Below the pieces are notes generated by a model that searched no databases, had not been told where the DNA came from, and worked only from the letters and a program-made list of their open reading frames with translations. DNA of 64,000 nt from Thelephora terrestris (taxonomy: Eukaryota > Basidiomycota > Agaricomycetes > Thelephorales > Thelephoraceae), in contig WIUZ02000003.1 of the NCBI GenBank assembly GCA_015956445.1, positions 2,657,653 through 2,721,652 of the forward strand, given 5' to 3'. The position numbers and the translations under genes are program-made. Shown here one piece after another: positions 23,404 to 35,588 of this stretch (its first letter is position 1; every line of letters begins with the position of its first letter).

Positions 23404-24301
23404 ATGATCAGACATACCAGGGACAACCAGCCCCCTAACTGCATCGGCGGCCTGATATGGTTGAAGCTGGAAAAGCGGATCGACGTGGATCACTTTACGG
23501 CCGATGGATAGGATCCATGCAGCCATCCACGCCTCACTGCATTTCTCGCGCTGGTTCCGCCCACAGTTTATGTCGTGGCTGACAGGGGGTGGGAGGGTGG
23601 CAAGGCGACGTCGTTCACGAGAGATGAGATCCCGTGTTTTTATGACGAGATCAATGATTTCCAATGACACGTCATAGCCAGCAAGGAGGGAAAGGTCTCC
23701 TAGCTTCCAATCCGTGCTAACGAGCATATCGAACGCCGGGCGAGTCCACAGGGGGACCTTGTACTTAATTGAGGCATGGAACTTGAGGAGATTGGAGAAG
23801 TTTGTGCCATGGTCTCGAAGATGATGGATTGCCCGCTCCCTGCCGTCTTCCGACCCCCGGCGGGTAGATAACTTCAGGACTGAAAGGAGAAATGGGACGG
23901 GGTAGGGTGGTGCAGTCCACCTGGTGTGTCTGCTCAGTGAACAATCCGCACAATTGAGAAATATAAAACGCACTGGCCATAGATGTGCTTGATCAGTGCT
24001 TCAAAGTCTTCACGGACGGCAACGCCGTCCTCAATCTGAACGGCGTGGTTGTCGTCTCGGCCTTCCTCGGGTTGGCGTTGACCATTGGAAAGTATGAACA
24101 TGCCACCAAACAGGTCAAGGCGTGCTGCCAAAACCGATTTGTGGAGTCGATAGAGAACGTTAGAAACCTGTGAATGGCGGTCACATGAGTAGGATAGCCT
24201 GGCGAGGATGATATATCAGCACATACCTGGAAGACAACATTTCCGTCGTTGTAGTAGAACTCTAGAGACCTAACAGGTAGAATCGGGGGCGGCAGATCCA
24301 T
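23404..24301 (-). pseudogene. BTB/POZ-domain protein gene, 3' end lost to copia A
   Basis: Exon 1 (24,301-24,227) encodes MDLPPPILPVRSLEFYYNDG NVVFQ. Exon 2 starts at 24,167 and encodes VSNVLYRLHKSVLAARLDLF, DLFGGMFILSNGQRQPEEG and REDFEALIKHIYG, the pattern of fungal BTB domains. Exon 3 (from about 23,925) reads LLSVLKLSTRRGSEDGRERA, the helix after the BTB fold, and continues to LQPYQAADAVRGLVVPG. There a GTATGT donor opens an intron, and copia A begins 3-10 bases later. The missing exon(s) are not in this window. BTB proteins of this fungal group usually end with a short C-terminal region of unknown role. A truncated but transcribed product is possible. Confidence 0.75.
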
Positions 24302-24379
24302 CACTGCAGGTTTTGCTCAGCCAGCAGAGGCTCTACCTTTATATGTCGGCGTGACAATTGCCGTGATGATCGGTTTGCC

Positions 24380-26336
24380 ATGGTTCTTCCACCAACTCTC
24401 CAACCACCGCCCTCCTATCTTGAGCCGGATGTGCTCCGTGCGAACGAAATTCTTTCAAGGGGATACTGTGTGGCTCGACACGTTCTAGACACTCCACAAG
24501 CCGACCTTCACCAAATTCGCTACCACCAGGAACGTGTCCAGTCAGAGCTTGTCCCACTCCTTGATGCAATACTCAAGAGCACGTCCGATGCGGCCACACG
24601 TTCTTGGTGTTATGCGGTTACTACCACCGTTGCAAACCTATTCAATCAACTTACCGAACGCGAGGCTTTTGCATCGCATAGGTTCGTGACTCCATATGTT
24701 TCTCCTGAGAGCCGTGATGGATATTGATGCAACACCTGCCAGTGAGAGTCTGTCTATCACTACCATTCACCCAGTGACAGTTGAGCGCCACCCACAACAA
24801 AGAGGCCGGCCCCGGAAGGTTGTCAATAAGGCATATCTGCAGGAGGCAACACATCCCTCACGGAGTATATCAAAAACTCGACTTGCTAGGGTCCTCGGGA
24901 TCCACAGAAACACATTAAAGAAGAAGATGGACGAGTTTGGAGTGCACCTGAAGTATTCATCAATTGAAAATGCGGATCTTGATGTGCTGGTTAGGACGTT
25001 CAAGGCTCAGAAGCCCGACGCGGGCTTCCGCTATGTCCGTGGTCACCTCCGCTCAACTGGAGTACGTGTTCAGAAGCAGGGTGTCTTGGACTTGCTGAAG
25101 CGTGTTGACCGTGTTGGACGGTTTATCCGAAGGCGCGCTGTTGTTCATAGGCGAAAATACTTTAGCTCCCGCCCAAACGCTCTGTGGCACTGTGATGGAC
25201 ATCACAAGTTGATAAAATATGGCTTCGTTATTCATGGGTTCATTGATGGTAATTGCCGCACGGTATGTACCAGATTCACTTGTGCTTGTTTCGATCCTTC
25301 GCTTACTTATCGCCTTAGATCACAGCTCTCCATACGAGTACAAACAATTGTGCAAGCACAGTCCTCGAGCTATTCCTATTTGCCGTCGAAGTGTACGGTC
25401 ACCCATCCCACGTTCGTGGAGATCGTGGAGGAGAAAATGTTCTTGTTTCGGCCTACATGATTATGAAGCATGGCCCAAATAGGGGGTCGTTCTTGTGGGG
25501 AAGGGAAGTTTGTGCACGTACACGTACTCGGTTGCCTAACACCACATCAGTTCTACCCACAATACCCGTATTGAGAGGTTGTGGGTGGAAGTTGGTCGAA
25601 ATTTCTGCCGCAACTGGCGGGCTTTCTTTGGTCGCCTCGAAGACCAATTTGGCTTAGATTGCTCCATACCTAGCCACATTTGGCTCCTCCATATCCTCTT
25701 TCTCAACGACATCAATGCCGATTGCGATTCGTTCATCCAAGAATGGAACTCACATCCGATTTCTGGCCATGACACAAATGACATGAGTCCCCAGGTCCGT
25801 CTTCGGAGTTTATTTATTTTTTGTGTCTAACTCTCGCACAGGATTTATGTTTTCTCCGACAAACCCAACTAGGTATCTATGACGAAGATGATTGTGATGG
25901 GGTCCACCCTGATACCATCGAAGAATACTACGGAACAACCCAAGATCCCGTCCACCGCTGGGCAGGCCAAACCGGCGCTGGTCATCCACCCGAAGAACTT
26001 GACGACGGCTATGCGGAAGCTAACCTCATTGAGAACGTGGTCCAGGATCAGGACGCAGATATACGACACGATTCCATTCCAACAGCGGACCACGAAGCAC
26101 CAACAATATCACAAGAACACCTCAGGCTGTTTTTCAACTGCCTAGACGCTCTTCAAAATCAGGACAACCTTTTACGTTCATTAGCTGGTGAGCTGTTTGT
26201 GTGGGATCCAGTGGAAGTGATGAGTGTCAGCCACCGACGGCAGAAAGAACTGGTGATTTCCCTTGTGGGTGCCGTGTGGGAGAGAAGGGCACTCCTATGG
26301 TTAGCAGCAATCCGTGTATTAGGTAGTCTTATATAA
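24380..26336 (+). CDS. Integrase-core domain protein (Agaricomycete type)
   Basis: ATG at 24,380 begins MVLPPTLQPPPSYLEPDVLR with a helical N-terminal region. After a frame change near 24,690 (intron) comes RGRPRKVVNKAYLQEATHPS and a helix-turn-helix-like RLARVLGIHRNTLKKKMDEF. The DDE integrase core then reads NALWHCDGHHKLIKYGFVIH GF, VYGHPSHVRGDRGGENVLVS and NTRIERLWVEVGRNFCRNWR. The three acidic residues D (HCDGHH), D (RGDRGGEN) and E (RIERLW) are all present. The C-terminal part reads DLCFLRQTQLGIYDEDD and an acidic stretch, then a helical tail to TAA at 26,336. Introns lie near 24,690, 25,260-25,320, 25,490-25,560 and 25,793-25,842; the third could not be placed exactly. Such genes are common in Agaricomycetes and presumably derive from transposons; host function is unknown. 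Confidence 0.75.
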
Positions 26337-26385
26337 AGGCCTATCCAGCCTATGCAAGGCTCCCTGCCACTCCCCTCCTCAGCAT

Positions 26386-27818
26386 ATGCGTTCCTGCTCA
26401 GTGTTGATCGGCCGTTTGCCATGTCCCTGCAACGGGTTCCAGGCCGGGGCCAATGTAGACATCTGCGATGACTGCGTACACTCGTTCTCCCATCACGTCA
26501 CTCCCACTACTCCAGGTCCAACGCTTGAAGCCGGTCCCCAGGCAGCTGGTCTAGCTACTCTACGGGCTCGGTCGGTCACGTCTCTCTTCCAGTCACTCCT
26601 CAAGTCGACAGCGAGCGGATCGCAGGCCATTCAAGAGACATCAGCCGGACTTCGTAAATCTGGAGTTAATGCTATAGCTGTACAGTTTCTGGCCATTTTC
26701 TCCAACAATATCTAACTTATATCATAGGGTTCTTCTCGCCAACGAGGACTGGTTGCACGCCGCACGAGCGTTCAAGCAAAGAACAATAGCGCGTTTCGTT
26801 TTCGTTCAGTTGTTTTCATCACATGTGGGCTTGAGGCCGATGAATTGGTGAGCCCTTCTACACGACTTCCTTAGGAAAGCATTTCCTGATTGTTGAGCAC
26901 TGCAGTCAGGGACAGTCGCCCTCACACACAAAACTCCTCTACCTAATAACCACGCGATGCAGGTTGCAATCCGAGATGGTCTCGGGACCACATCCCCGAA
27001 CGACTGCAACCTCTTCGAGCTGGACCGCAACGGTTCTTTGCCAGATATGAACAACTTCCTACGTTCCCAGATGCCAAAGCTATTTGATCACTTCGCCAAG
27101 ACAGACCCTTGGATTTCAACGATTGACGCCTCTGACTGGGAAGATGGCGATCGTCTGTGGCCATATGTGTTATTGGCTCGGTCTGGCAGTCGTACCCTTG
27201 TCCCTGCAATCTTGAACGGGCATGTCGACCCTACTGTTTCTGATTTTCGAGACAACAGTGGCAGGGCCAGTTGCCGTGATGGAGAGAGGATTGTCATTCT
27301 CGGTGAGAGCACCTCACATGTTTGAAATACTTGGTTTTCGCAGTTACTGACTTTGCGTACCACAGCCACAGTTAAGCCGATTAGCGAGAAAACCATGTCG
27401 AAATGGGTGGGGCTGCCATGTCCTGGTATGTCAGATTTTGACTTAATGCACCCTCCATGGCTGACAACGACTAATAGAAGATGAGCTGGCAATTTCTAGC
27501 GATGAGGAGATGTCCATTGAGGTCATCAGCCCACCCCGCCGACCTGTCACCCGTTCGGTCTCGGCAAAACAAGCCGCAGATGAAATCGACCCCGAAGACG
27601 GTGATGCTCTCCTCGTTTCTTTCTCGCCACGTCCCAGGAAGGCCCGGAGGGTTACTGGGGCATCTGGTGCGATTGTTACTGATCGATTTCAGCTGAAGTT
27701 CAACTTACCCTTCGACAGAATCTTCACCCAAGACCCCATTGTTCACGCGCTCCCGAAGCCCCGAGCCAACCAGGATGGGCGGTGCCTCCGATGCTATAGA
27801 CACATCCTCTTACCTTGA
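26386..27818 (+). CDS. Zinc-ribbon-like protein next to the integrase gene, unknown
   Basis: ATG at 26,386 gives MRSCSVLIGRLPCPCNGFQA, then CDDCVHSFSHHVTPTTP. The pattern CPCxxF...CDDCxHSxSHH looks metal-binding. Further exons read RSVTSLFQSLLKSTASGSQA, VAIRDGLGTTSPNDCNLFEL, ASDWEDGDRLWPYVLLARSG and TMSKWVGLPCP. The acidic/Pro tail is EDELAISSDEEMSIEVISPP, RRPVTRSVSAKQ and RCLRCYRHILLP with a stop at 27,818. About five short introns are implied by frame changes. I do not recognise the family. It starts 50 bp after the integrase-core stop on the same strand, so the two may form one mobile or domesticated unit. Confidence 0.5.
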
Positions 27819-29138
27819 CAAGGCTTATTTTGAATTGGAGAATCCCTGGGAAGAGATGATTACATATTTTTGATTCCATAGGCACGAACAAAAACATTCC
27901 TTTCACTATCACTTCTCCTACCTATCCTACCCCTCTATCTTACTAATGTGCCCGGGTTTAATACCGTATCAAGCAGCTATTTCCGGCTAGATTAGCCAAC
28001 GACGTCCCTTACACCATTACTACTGCTAGCTCGATCTAGTCCCCTTTGATTAGCCATAGCCACCTATATTCTACGTGCTTTATAATGATCTCCCCTGTGT
28101 GATGAGGCAAGTCATGCAACATGACCTGCGAGTTTCGTGTGAGGCAATTGGTGTGTTTCGTGCGAGACAATCAGTGAGTTTCGTGCGAGACGACAAGCTT
28201 CGCGCGAATAAATTAATTGTCTGTGTACTTTGACCGGCATACGTGCGAGATGACTGCACTGCGTGCGAGATTAATTTTTGTGCACTTCGACCGCCATACC
28301 CACAGGCTATCCAACCCTCATGGTACACCCTCCCCGTGGCCTTCTACCACCACCCCAACCCTTAATCCCAGCAGCAGAGTTGGTAGGACAAGAGTTGGGG
28401 CTGCAGAAGTGAAAGCCATGGGGAGCGCAAACTATCAGAGGAGCGAGGAGATGAGCATTGGATAAACTGAGCTGGGGATGAGGAATAGGCCGTTACCTCC
28501 AACTCCCTGTGGCTTATATGCATTTTGCTCAGGTAAGATGGCGAAGAAATTTGTTTGCTCAAACGCACCCTTTCGGCCTTTCGATTTTTCGGAAGCCAGC
28601 CACTATGTGTTGCACAAATCAGAAACTCCGATCGTGACGTTTGGAGAGTCAGATGTAGTATGTATCTGGATATCAATTGCCACTCGGACGGTTCTCCTTT
28701 CGCTTACTTGGGACCTGTGTCTTTAAGGGTGGACGTGCTGGTTGATGCGTATGTGCACCCATGGGGAATTGTTCGCGCTTTGTTGTGCCGAAACCCCTTT
28801 ACTTTCTTTGACCACACATCGAGGGTTTGAACGTCCGACGGAGGTGGTGAAACTCACGAGTTACTCTCGCTTGCCAATTGTGATGGATAATCAGTCAGTG
28901 GTAGATAAAAGAATTTTTTTGGAATTGCGGCGGGTGAGAGGTCCATCGACGTCTAATGCCCGCGGAAGCCTTCGTGCGCTTCGATTTTCTGGGGACAGTG
29001 GTAGCGCAAACCTTCGCCTCGCAACCAAAGACGCTAAATCGAATTAAACAAACCCGCTGGTAACGGAAGGTCTAGAAAACACGATTTTGACAGCAACCTT
29101 TGTAAGTCCAGGCATGGATCCCGTCATCTGTTCACCCG
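27819..29138. other. Long non-coding stretch with GTGCGAGA-type repeats
   Basis: No supported gene in about 1.3 kb. Around 28,110-28,275 a motif close to TTTCGTGCGAGACRA occurs about six times with irregular spacing, partly followed by CTTTGACCGSCATAC. Open frames at 28,480-29,046 have no recognisable product and change frame repeatedly. It could be a decayed gene. Confidence 0.4.
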
Positions 29139-29988
29139 CTATGATTCTTTGCGCTTTTCTTCCTCTGCCCGTTTCTCTAGCTCTGCGATCCGTACTAGAT
29201 ACGCATCCCTCTCCCTTTTCAGTCGGGAAAGGTACTCGTCTTGTGCAACGCGCTGGAAGCCGATCGACCTGAACAAGAGTTGCGTCCAAGACTCTGAGGG
29301 TGAACCTTCGGCTGCAGGGGTTGTCTGATTTGGTGTCTGCCTCCTTGAGATGTATTTTACCCTCTGCACGCCCAATTCGTTTCCGATTAGTTGAAGGGTG
29401 GCACAGAAAAGAGCAGAGGTGACTGCCCCAGGGAGAGCACGTCGATACCCAACTATAAAGATGTATTGTTCACAGGAATGTGAGGCGCAAATTGTTGACG
29501 ACTTACATTTCCACGACGAGAGGAGCGCACCAGCGATGGCACCACTTGTAGCGGTATCCGGGATGCGAGTGAACCTCATTTCGCCAAATGTTGGAGGTGA
29601 CAGAGGTTCCACAGGCGCATTTGCGTCTGATGACCGGGCTCGCCTTTGCCGTATATGTTGATTTGTGTTAAATGTCGAAACGAACAACGGGCTGATCAAG
29701 TACTCGCGAATGCCTGAGCCCAGTCAGCGAACCAAACTCACTATATGTAAGCAAGTAGACATACCAAAGAATGTGACACCAGCGATCCCGCTACTCAGAG
29801 CAGCAGAAGACGCGTAGAGACCTAAAGCAGGAACTCCCTTCACGGTGCCATGTATCCCCCACAGAAACCCTCCAGCGAGGGCTACAACAAACAAAAATCA
29901 GGAAAGCATACGGATTATGCAAAGAATTCACAGACTTGCTTGTGAGCGTTGTCCCCTTTGCGACAGTGAGCGGAGCGGATTGGTCCAT
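29139..29988 (-). CDS. Membrane protein, possibly Tim17/22/23-like
   Basis: ATG at 29,988 gives MDQSAPLTVAKGTTLTSKSV. Exon pieces then read GGFLWGIHGTVKG, PALGLYASSAALSSGIAGVT FFG, PLFVSTFNTNQHIRQRRARS, RIPDTATSGAIAGALLSSW and GYRRALPGAVTSALFCATLQ. The C-terminal helix is charged (EYLSRLKRERDAYLVRIAEL EKRAEEEKRKES) before the stop at 29,139. Small-residue-rich membrane segments with G-x3-G spacing and TATSGAIAGAL resemble the Tim17/Tim22/Tim23 superfamily and small mitochondrial inner-membrane proteins. That placement is an inference from composition. Three short introns are implied. It is divergent from UTP21. Confidence 0.5.
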
Positions 29989-30162
29989 CGTAACTTAGAC
30001 TTGGCTGTCAGCACGGGGTACGCTTTCCAGTGAGTCACGTGTGTGTCGGAGAACGGATACGGATGAGTGACTGATTATGTAATCGACGATCGACTCTCGT
30101 TTTCCTTCGCATTTTCCAGACCGGGACTAAGGTCATGGTCACGGAAACACTTATGACTGGCG

Positions 30163-33100
30163 GTGAAGGTAATCATACTTGCAGCCCGCAAGCGACATAG
30201 AAGTGCTGAGATTTTCACACTGTTAGCCAGGTCAAACGAACGACCTCCGAAGCGGATCAGGGCAGAGGATTCCGCCAAACGGAAGAGCACCTCCAATCGC
30301 CCCCAGCTGTATGCTCCATTCCGAGCACTCGGTCTCGTGACAACACATGTGCCATTCGTCTTGCAAACAAAATCGTACAAGGGAGCTGTGGATGGACCCA
30401 AAGTTCACATTCTTACCTGCCTGGGAAACTCTTGGGCGTTGTGGGATGCAGGGAAGATGACGCTACTCTTCGTCGGTAAGTGAGTACCTCGGAAGCATGC
30501 TTTGCAAGGACCTTGAGTTGATGAGAAATAGGTTCCCAGGCACCTGAACTGATCACGAGTCTTGCCATGGACGGAAAGGCGGTCTGGGCTGCTGCCGGGA
30601 CTGTCATACGAAAGTACCTTCGAGGGAAAGAGGTATATTGCTCCCTTGGTCTACAGAGTGCGCTTGTCTCATTCAGTAAAAGGTTTTGACGGCCTCGAAT
30701 CCCTTCGAGGAACCTGTGACATCCTTGCTTGTCTTTGGCTCACAGCTCTTCGCTTTGTCCGAAGACGGAGGCCGACTACTTATGTGGGATACTCAAGACG
30801 GAGGTGAAGTTCTTACGCCCCCTTTATGCACACATATCTGACCCGGTGTGATGTTTTAGCCTTTCAGTCGTCGATTCAGTTTGAACCGGGCTTCAACGCT
30901 GTGTCACTCCTCCACCCCTCAACGTACCTCAACAAGGTCCTGGTTGCCAGCAGTCAGGGATCAATGCAACTCTGGAATATTCGCACCCAGTTCGTGCTAT
31001 CGAGTTTTTCGTTTATTCTGGTTCTTATCGCCCCTCTAGAACCTGTATCCACAAGTATTCAGCCTCAAATCTCCTGAGCGGTTCTGCCACCTCGGCTTCT
31101 AATCCTGCGATTACGTGTCTCGTCCAGTCTCCTGCCATTGACGTAGTTGGGATTGGATTTGCGTCCGGAGAGATCTCAGTATATGACATCCGAACGGACG
31201 AGAGGCTGATGCGGGTGTTCATGCAAGAGGGCGGCATCCGCTCGCTCGCTTTCCGAAGTGGTATGTCGCGGCTCAGCACCACAGTGTCTCTTTTCGAAGG
31301 TTATGACCCTTGTTTCTTATTGCGCGTGAGTCTAGACGGTACACAGATCCTTTCTGCTGCTGCCTCAACCGGGCATATTGCTTTCTGGGACCTCAACTCC
31401 GGTGGAAAGTTGTTGCACGTAATCCGAGGAGCCCATGAGGGCGCAACAACAGGGATTGAATGGATCCCCGGACAACCCATCCTCGTGAGTTCAGGAGAGG
31501 ACAATAGCGTTAAGGTGGGTTGGTGTTGTGGTTTGCTATTACCATACCCCCATTCATCGGGAACGCTGGATTGCGTTGGTTAATGTAGCAATGGTTGTCC
31601 GACTCCCAAACGGTAGCTCCACGCCTGCACAAATTCCGGTCAGGTCACCATGAGCCTCCTCACCTTATTCGATATTACGGGGATGATGGGAAACAGCTGC
31701 TAACAGCCTCTAGGGACCGGAGCTTGAGGTACACTTCTGTAGTTCGAGATTCCCGCTCTTTCGAACTTTCGCAGGGTGAGATAAAGACATAATACGTCAA
31801 TGGACGTTCTGATGCCTACGTCTAGGGTCGTTGATGAAGAAAGCATCCACGCTTTCGACGCCCATTGCGTCTCTGAAGTTTCCCCCGATCATTGCGGTGT
31901 CACATTCCACAAGGAGGGCCAAAGATTGGGATGATATCGTCACAGCTCACTCGGACGAAAGCTTCGCAAGATCATGGAGTTTACTCAACAAGAAGCATGG
32001 GAAGCACTCATTCAAGTTCGACACGGATGAGAAGCGGAACGGTCCACCCGTCGGGTCCGTCAAGGTATTCGATCCGGCTCACGACCTGATACTGCATTCT
32101 GATGGATGATTTGCGTGTCGTCCTCTCAGGCGGTGTGCGTTTCTGCATGTGGAAACTTTTGTTTGGCGAGCACGTCGAGTGGGCTGATAAACATGTGGAA
32201 CATGCAATCTGGGCTGAAACGGAAGAAGTTTGATGTCGGGCCTTGCCCCCCTGGTGTTTCAAGCCGGTACAATGCTCGAGCCGTGTCAAAAAAACGGACG
32301 GAATATCGGAGTGTCACTGGGCTTGCTACTGATGCCTTGAACCGTCTGGTAATAGCAAGCACGCTAGATGGCACTATCAACGTGGGGAGATACTATCGTT
32401 CTTGCTGGGACTTACTGACCTTCCTCCCCAGTTCTTCGATTTCTATACTACCCAACTAGAGGAAACATTGATTTTGCCCTCCGCTGCAACCTCTATTCTA
32501 CTGCACCGAGACAATGGTCTGCTGGCGGTGATTTGTGATGACCTCGTCCTACGGATAGTGGACATCGAGACGCGGAGGATAGTGAGAGAACTGAAGGGGT
32601 TCCGCGGCCGGATACTTGATGTGGTTCGTGGTTGTTTTTTTCCAGCTCGAGCTCTACGACTCAAAAGAATCGAGTAGACTTTCTCTCCGGACTCCCGATG
32701 GCTAGTCGCAGCCGCCTTAGACTCCATCATCCGCACGTTCGATATCCCCACAGGGCGGTTGATCGACGCGTTCAGAACTCCAAGCGTTGCCACCAGTCTT
32801 TCTTTTTCTCCGACAAACGACTTTCTGGCCACCTCACATGTTGACAGCGTTGGCGTCTTCCTGTGGGCGAATCGAGCCCAGTACGCCGAAGTGTCGTTCC
32901 AGACCGTAACGGATACAGACACCGCGGAGATCGGGCTCCCTACGATGCAGGAGGACACTGATGAAGATGGTCCGTTCATTCCCCCCTCTTATTTGACCGT
33001 TCAAAACGGATCCCTTCCCGATTTTTGGCTTCGACACTGGTGCTTGATGCTTACGTGTTTTCTGGCTTTTCGGCGCCTCGTTCAATAGGTCCTCAATCAC

Positions 33101-33916
33101 TGGACCCTTCGCAGCGGTCAGAGGATGTGTTTTCTTCACCAGACCAGCTCGCCGAAGAGTTGGCTACATTGACCCTGCTTCCGCGCTCGCGGTGGCAAAC
33201 GTTGCTCAAACTAGAAGTGATCCAAGTGGGTCGCGTAATCCCCTTTTGGTGCTGAGGAGTTAGCCTAACCTCACGCCTTTGTAGCAACGGAACAAACCAA
33301 AAGAGCCCCCGAAGCCGCTAGAGAAGGCTCCTTTCTTTTTACCCACACTCCCGGGTGTGGAGCACCGATTCGCGATTCAACAGAAGACAGGAGAAGACGA
33401 AGAAGAGAAGTCTGGAAAATGCCTCAAGAAGACGTCAACAGAAGCCGAGAGCATCTTTTTACGGAAACTTCTGGGTGAATCCACCTCTGGGTCCTGTGAG
33501 TACACATTTCATTCTCTTGGCGTTCTTTCCCTCTTGAGGAGGCTACGAACGTTCTCTGACACCCTTCACTTTCTGCTCTTTCCAACCATTTCCCAGGCGA
33601 CGAGTTCTTTGATTACGCGAAGACTCTCACCCCGGCCGCTATGGATCTCGAGATCCGGTCGTTGGTGACGATCGAGAACCTAGGATCATTCATGACCGCT
33701 CTCACCCAACGACTCCAGTCTCGAAGGGACTTTGAAGCGGTCCAGACGTTCCAGAGCGTTTTCTTGAGGATACACGGTGAAGTTCTCGTTGCGAATCCCG
33801 AGTTGTTGGAAACTATGGAGAAGTTGCTCTCCGTTCAAAAAGCGGAGAGCGGGAGAGTGTTGGATCTCGTGACTTCTTCCTTGGGGACCTTAGATTTCGT
33901 GAGAGAGGTACTGTAG
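30163..33916 (+). CDS. UTP21: U3 snoRNP component Utp21 (WDR36)
   Basis: A WD40 protein of the small-subunit processome (UTP-B complex), needed in the nucleolus for 18S rRNA maturation. Diagnostic segments in order: RPPKRIRAEDSAKRKS, LYAPFRALGLVTTHVPFVLQ, FEPGFNAVSLLHPSTYLNKV, GSMQLWNIRTQ, VVGIGFASGEISVYDIRTDE, FMQEGGIRSLAFRS, TGHIAFWDLNSGGKL, LLTASRDRSLRY, LINMWNMQSGLKRKKF, RRIVRELKGFRGRILDV and GRLIDAFRTPSVATSLSFSP. The C-terminal Utp21 domain follows (LLKLEVIQQRNKPKEPPKPL, LTPAAMDLEIRSL, AVQTFQSVFLRIHGEVL, LDFVREVL) with its stop at 33,914-33,916. About a dozen short introns. The start is uncertain: the first exon is open from about 30,163 with no in-frame ATG there, so a small upstream exon is likely. 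No disabling change was seen. Confidence 0.9.
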
Positions 33917-34672
33917 CTTGAGCGGCTGTATTGGTTGTACGATCCCGTAATCTTTACGGGAGGGTAAACGCGTAAATTTCGAGAGGAAAGAACAAATAAA
34001 GCATACTCGAAACCCTCTAACACCATCCAAAATACCAGAACCAACCAACCATGCTCGGCTGGTTGTTAGCCCCGCCATACGGCGCCCCCTCCGGTGCTGT
34101 GAATGTTAGGCACATAGATGCACATCACCAAAACAAAATTCACTTTCAAGGGCTTTTGAGCGATCAAAAGGTCTAAAGTGGCCAAAGTTTCATGCCCTTT
34201 TGAGAGCACTTGAAAGTGGCGGGACCCCTCAAAAGTACTTTCAAAGCGCTTCAAAGAAAGCCAAAGTGGGCGAAAGTTGCCACTCACTTCCGACACATTT
34301 TATTGCCGCTTGGCGTCGCTTCAGGTATTTCAGCGGAGTCAAATGAATATATTGCTGTATGCTACGCTATCTACAACAAATCCGTGTCTGTATATGATGA
34401 CTTCCGCCGGTGTTCGCCATCAGCAAACCGTGGAAAGTCTGGTGATCGGGGTACTTCCCCGACAAGGGCTTATAACCCATTATAACGCGTTATAACTCGC
34501 TATAACTCCTTCCGGCGACCCTTAGCGCCCGCACATATAACGGGATACAACGCATTATAACGTCGTGAGCCGTTCTCACGGAGTTATAACTAATTATCAG
34601 ACTTTCCACAATTTGCTGATGGCGGGACGGCACTGCTGTGAACCGGTTGGTGTTTTCTTGATCTGCCTGAGT
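33917..34672. other. Repeat-rich intergenic DNA downstream of UTP21
   Basis: 34,130-34,290 is rich in CTTTCAA/TTGAAAG and CAAAAG motifs facing each other, an imperfect foldback. 34,415-34,624 is a separate small inverted repeat. No gene was recognised before the hAT element, except that the minus-strand frame broken by the hAT (see 35,589-35,950) appears to continue to about 34,600 (RFTAVPSRHQQIVESL). Confidence 0.45.
34415..34624. repeat. 210-bp inverted-repeat element (MITE-like)
   Basis: CGCCATCAGCAAA...AAAGTCTG at 34,415-34,441 pairs with CAGACTTT...TTTGCTGATGGCG at 34,598-34,624. The interior holds TTATAACGCGTTATAAC-type palindromic units. No target duplication was identified. Confidence 0.5.
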
Positions 34673-35588
34673 TAGGGTACGGTGGGGAATGCCCGAATTA
34701 TTAACAGGCCTGTTATTAACTCGGTTAATAACTGTTATTAACTTGTCGAGAACTTGAGGTCAAAACTGCATGTTATTAACTTTGCTCGTCCTTCCCGTCG
34801 GTGGCCGCCTGCCGGGCACCGATCCAAGACAGGGAAACTATATACAAGTAGTGAAATCGTCCCAGAAAGTTTACAACCAATGGGGTTGGTTTCCGTTCGA
34901 CAAAATCCAAGAAGTCAACCCTTGCAGAGACCGGTTGTTGCTTTCTGCAGCATCGAAAGCGAGATCTACGCCAAGGCCACCCAGCGAGTCGTTTACCTCA
35001 CGGCAGAGGATATAAGCGAAGATGACGCCGGGGAGGATCAAGACGAAGCCGCAAATCTTGCGAATGAGCCTGACTCTGGAGAGTTCAACCTCGATGATGA
35101 TGTTGATCTCGAGTCACCAGTCATCAGTCAACCTGGATTTCATCAAATAAGTGAAAATAAGTGCAAATAAGTGCCAATAAGTGAATAAGTGACACTTATT
35201 TAAGCCAGGGTATTTTAGCGCCCGAAAAATTAGCACAGGAATAAGCGCAAATAAGTGCAAAAAGCAAAAAGTGATCGCAAATTTCACTGATGCTCCTCGA
35301 AGGCATGCGTTCTGACAGGCGGCCAGTACCAGGCCCAGAGGATGCCACTACTTTGACGGCCACACCCACACACAGAGAGACGAGGGATCGCGAACCAACC
35401 GAAGATGATTGGGAAACTCTGTGAGATCTAACACTGTTAACAATGCTTTGGTTGTTATAACCGGTGTGCTTACGTACAGTTAAAATATCTGTTATTAACT
35501 GGTTAGAAAGAGTTGTTAAGAATGGGCTGCTCGTGCCAAAGTTAATAACTGTTAGTTAGAAATGCGAGCAATTTCTCACCGTACCCTA
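34673..35588. mobile_element. Non-autonomous hAT-type element (916 bp)
   Basis: Termini TAGGGTACGGTG ... CACCGTACCCTA form a 12-bp perfect inverted repeat, flanked by the exact 8-bp duplication GCCTGAGT (34,665-34,672 and 35,589-35,596). An 8-bp duplication is the mark of hAT transposition. The interior has TTATTAAC repeats near both ends and AAATAAGTG repeats at 35,150-35,275. It has an acidic open frame at 34,754-35,170 (VYLTAEDISEDDAGEDQDEA) but no hAT dimerisation domain, so it is not autonomous. Confidence 0.85.
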
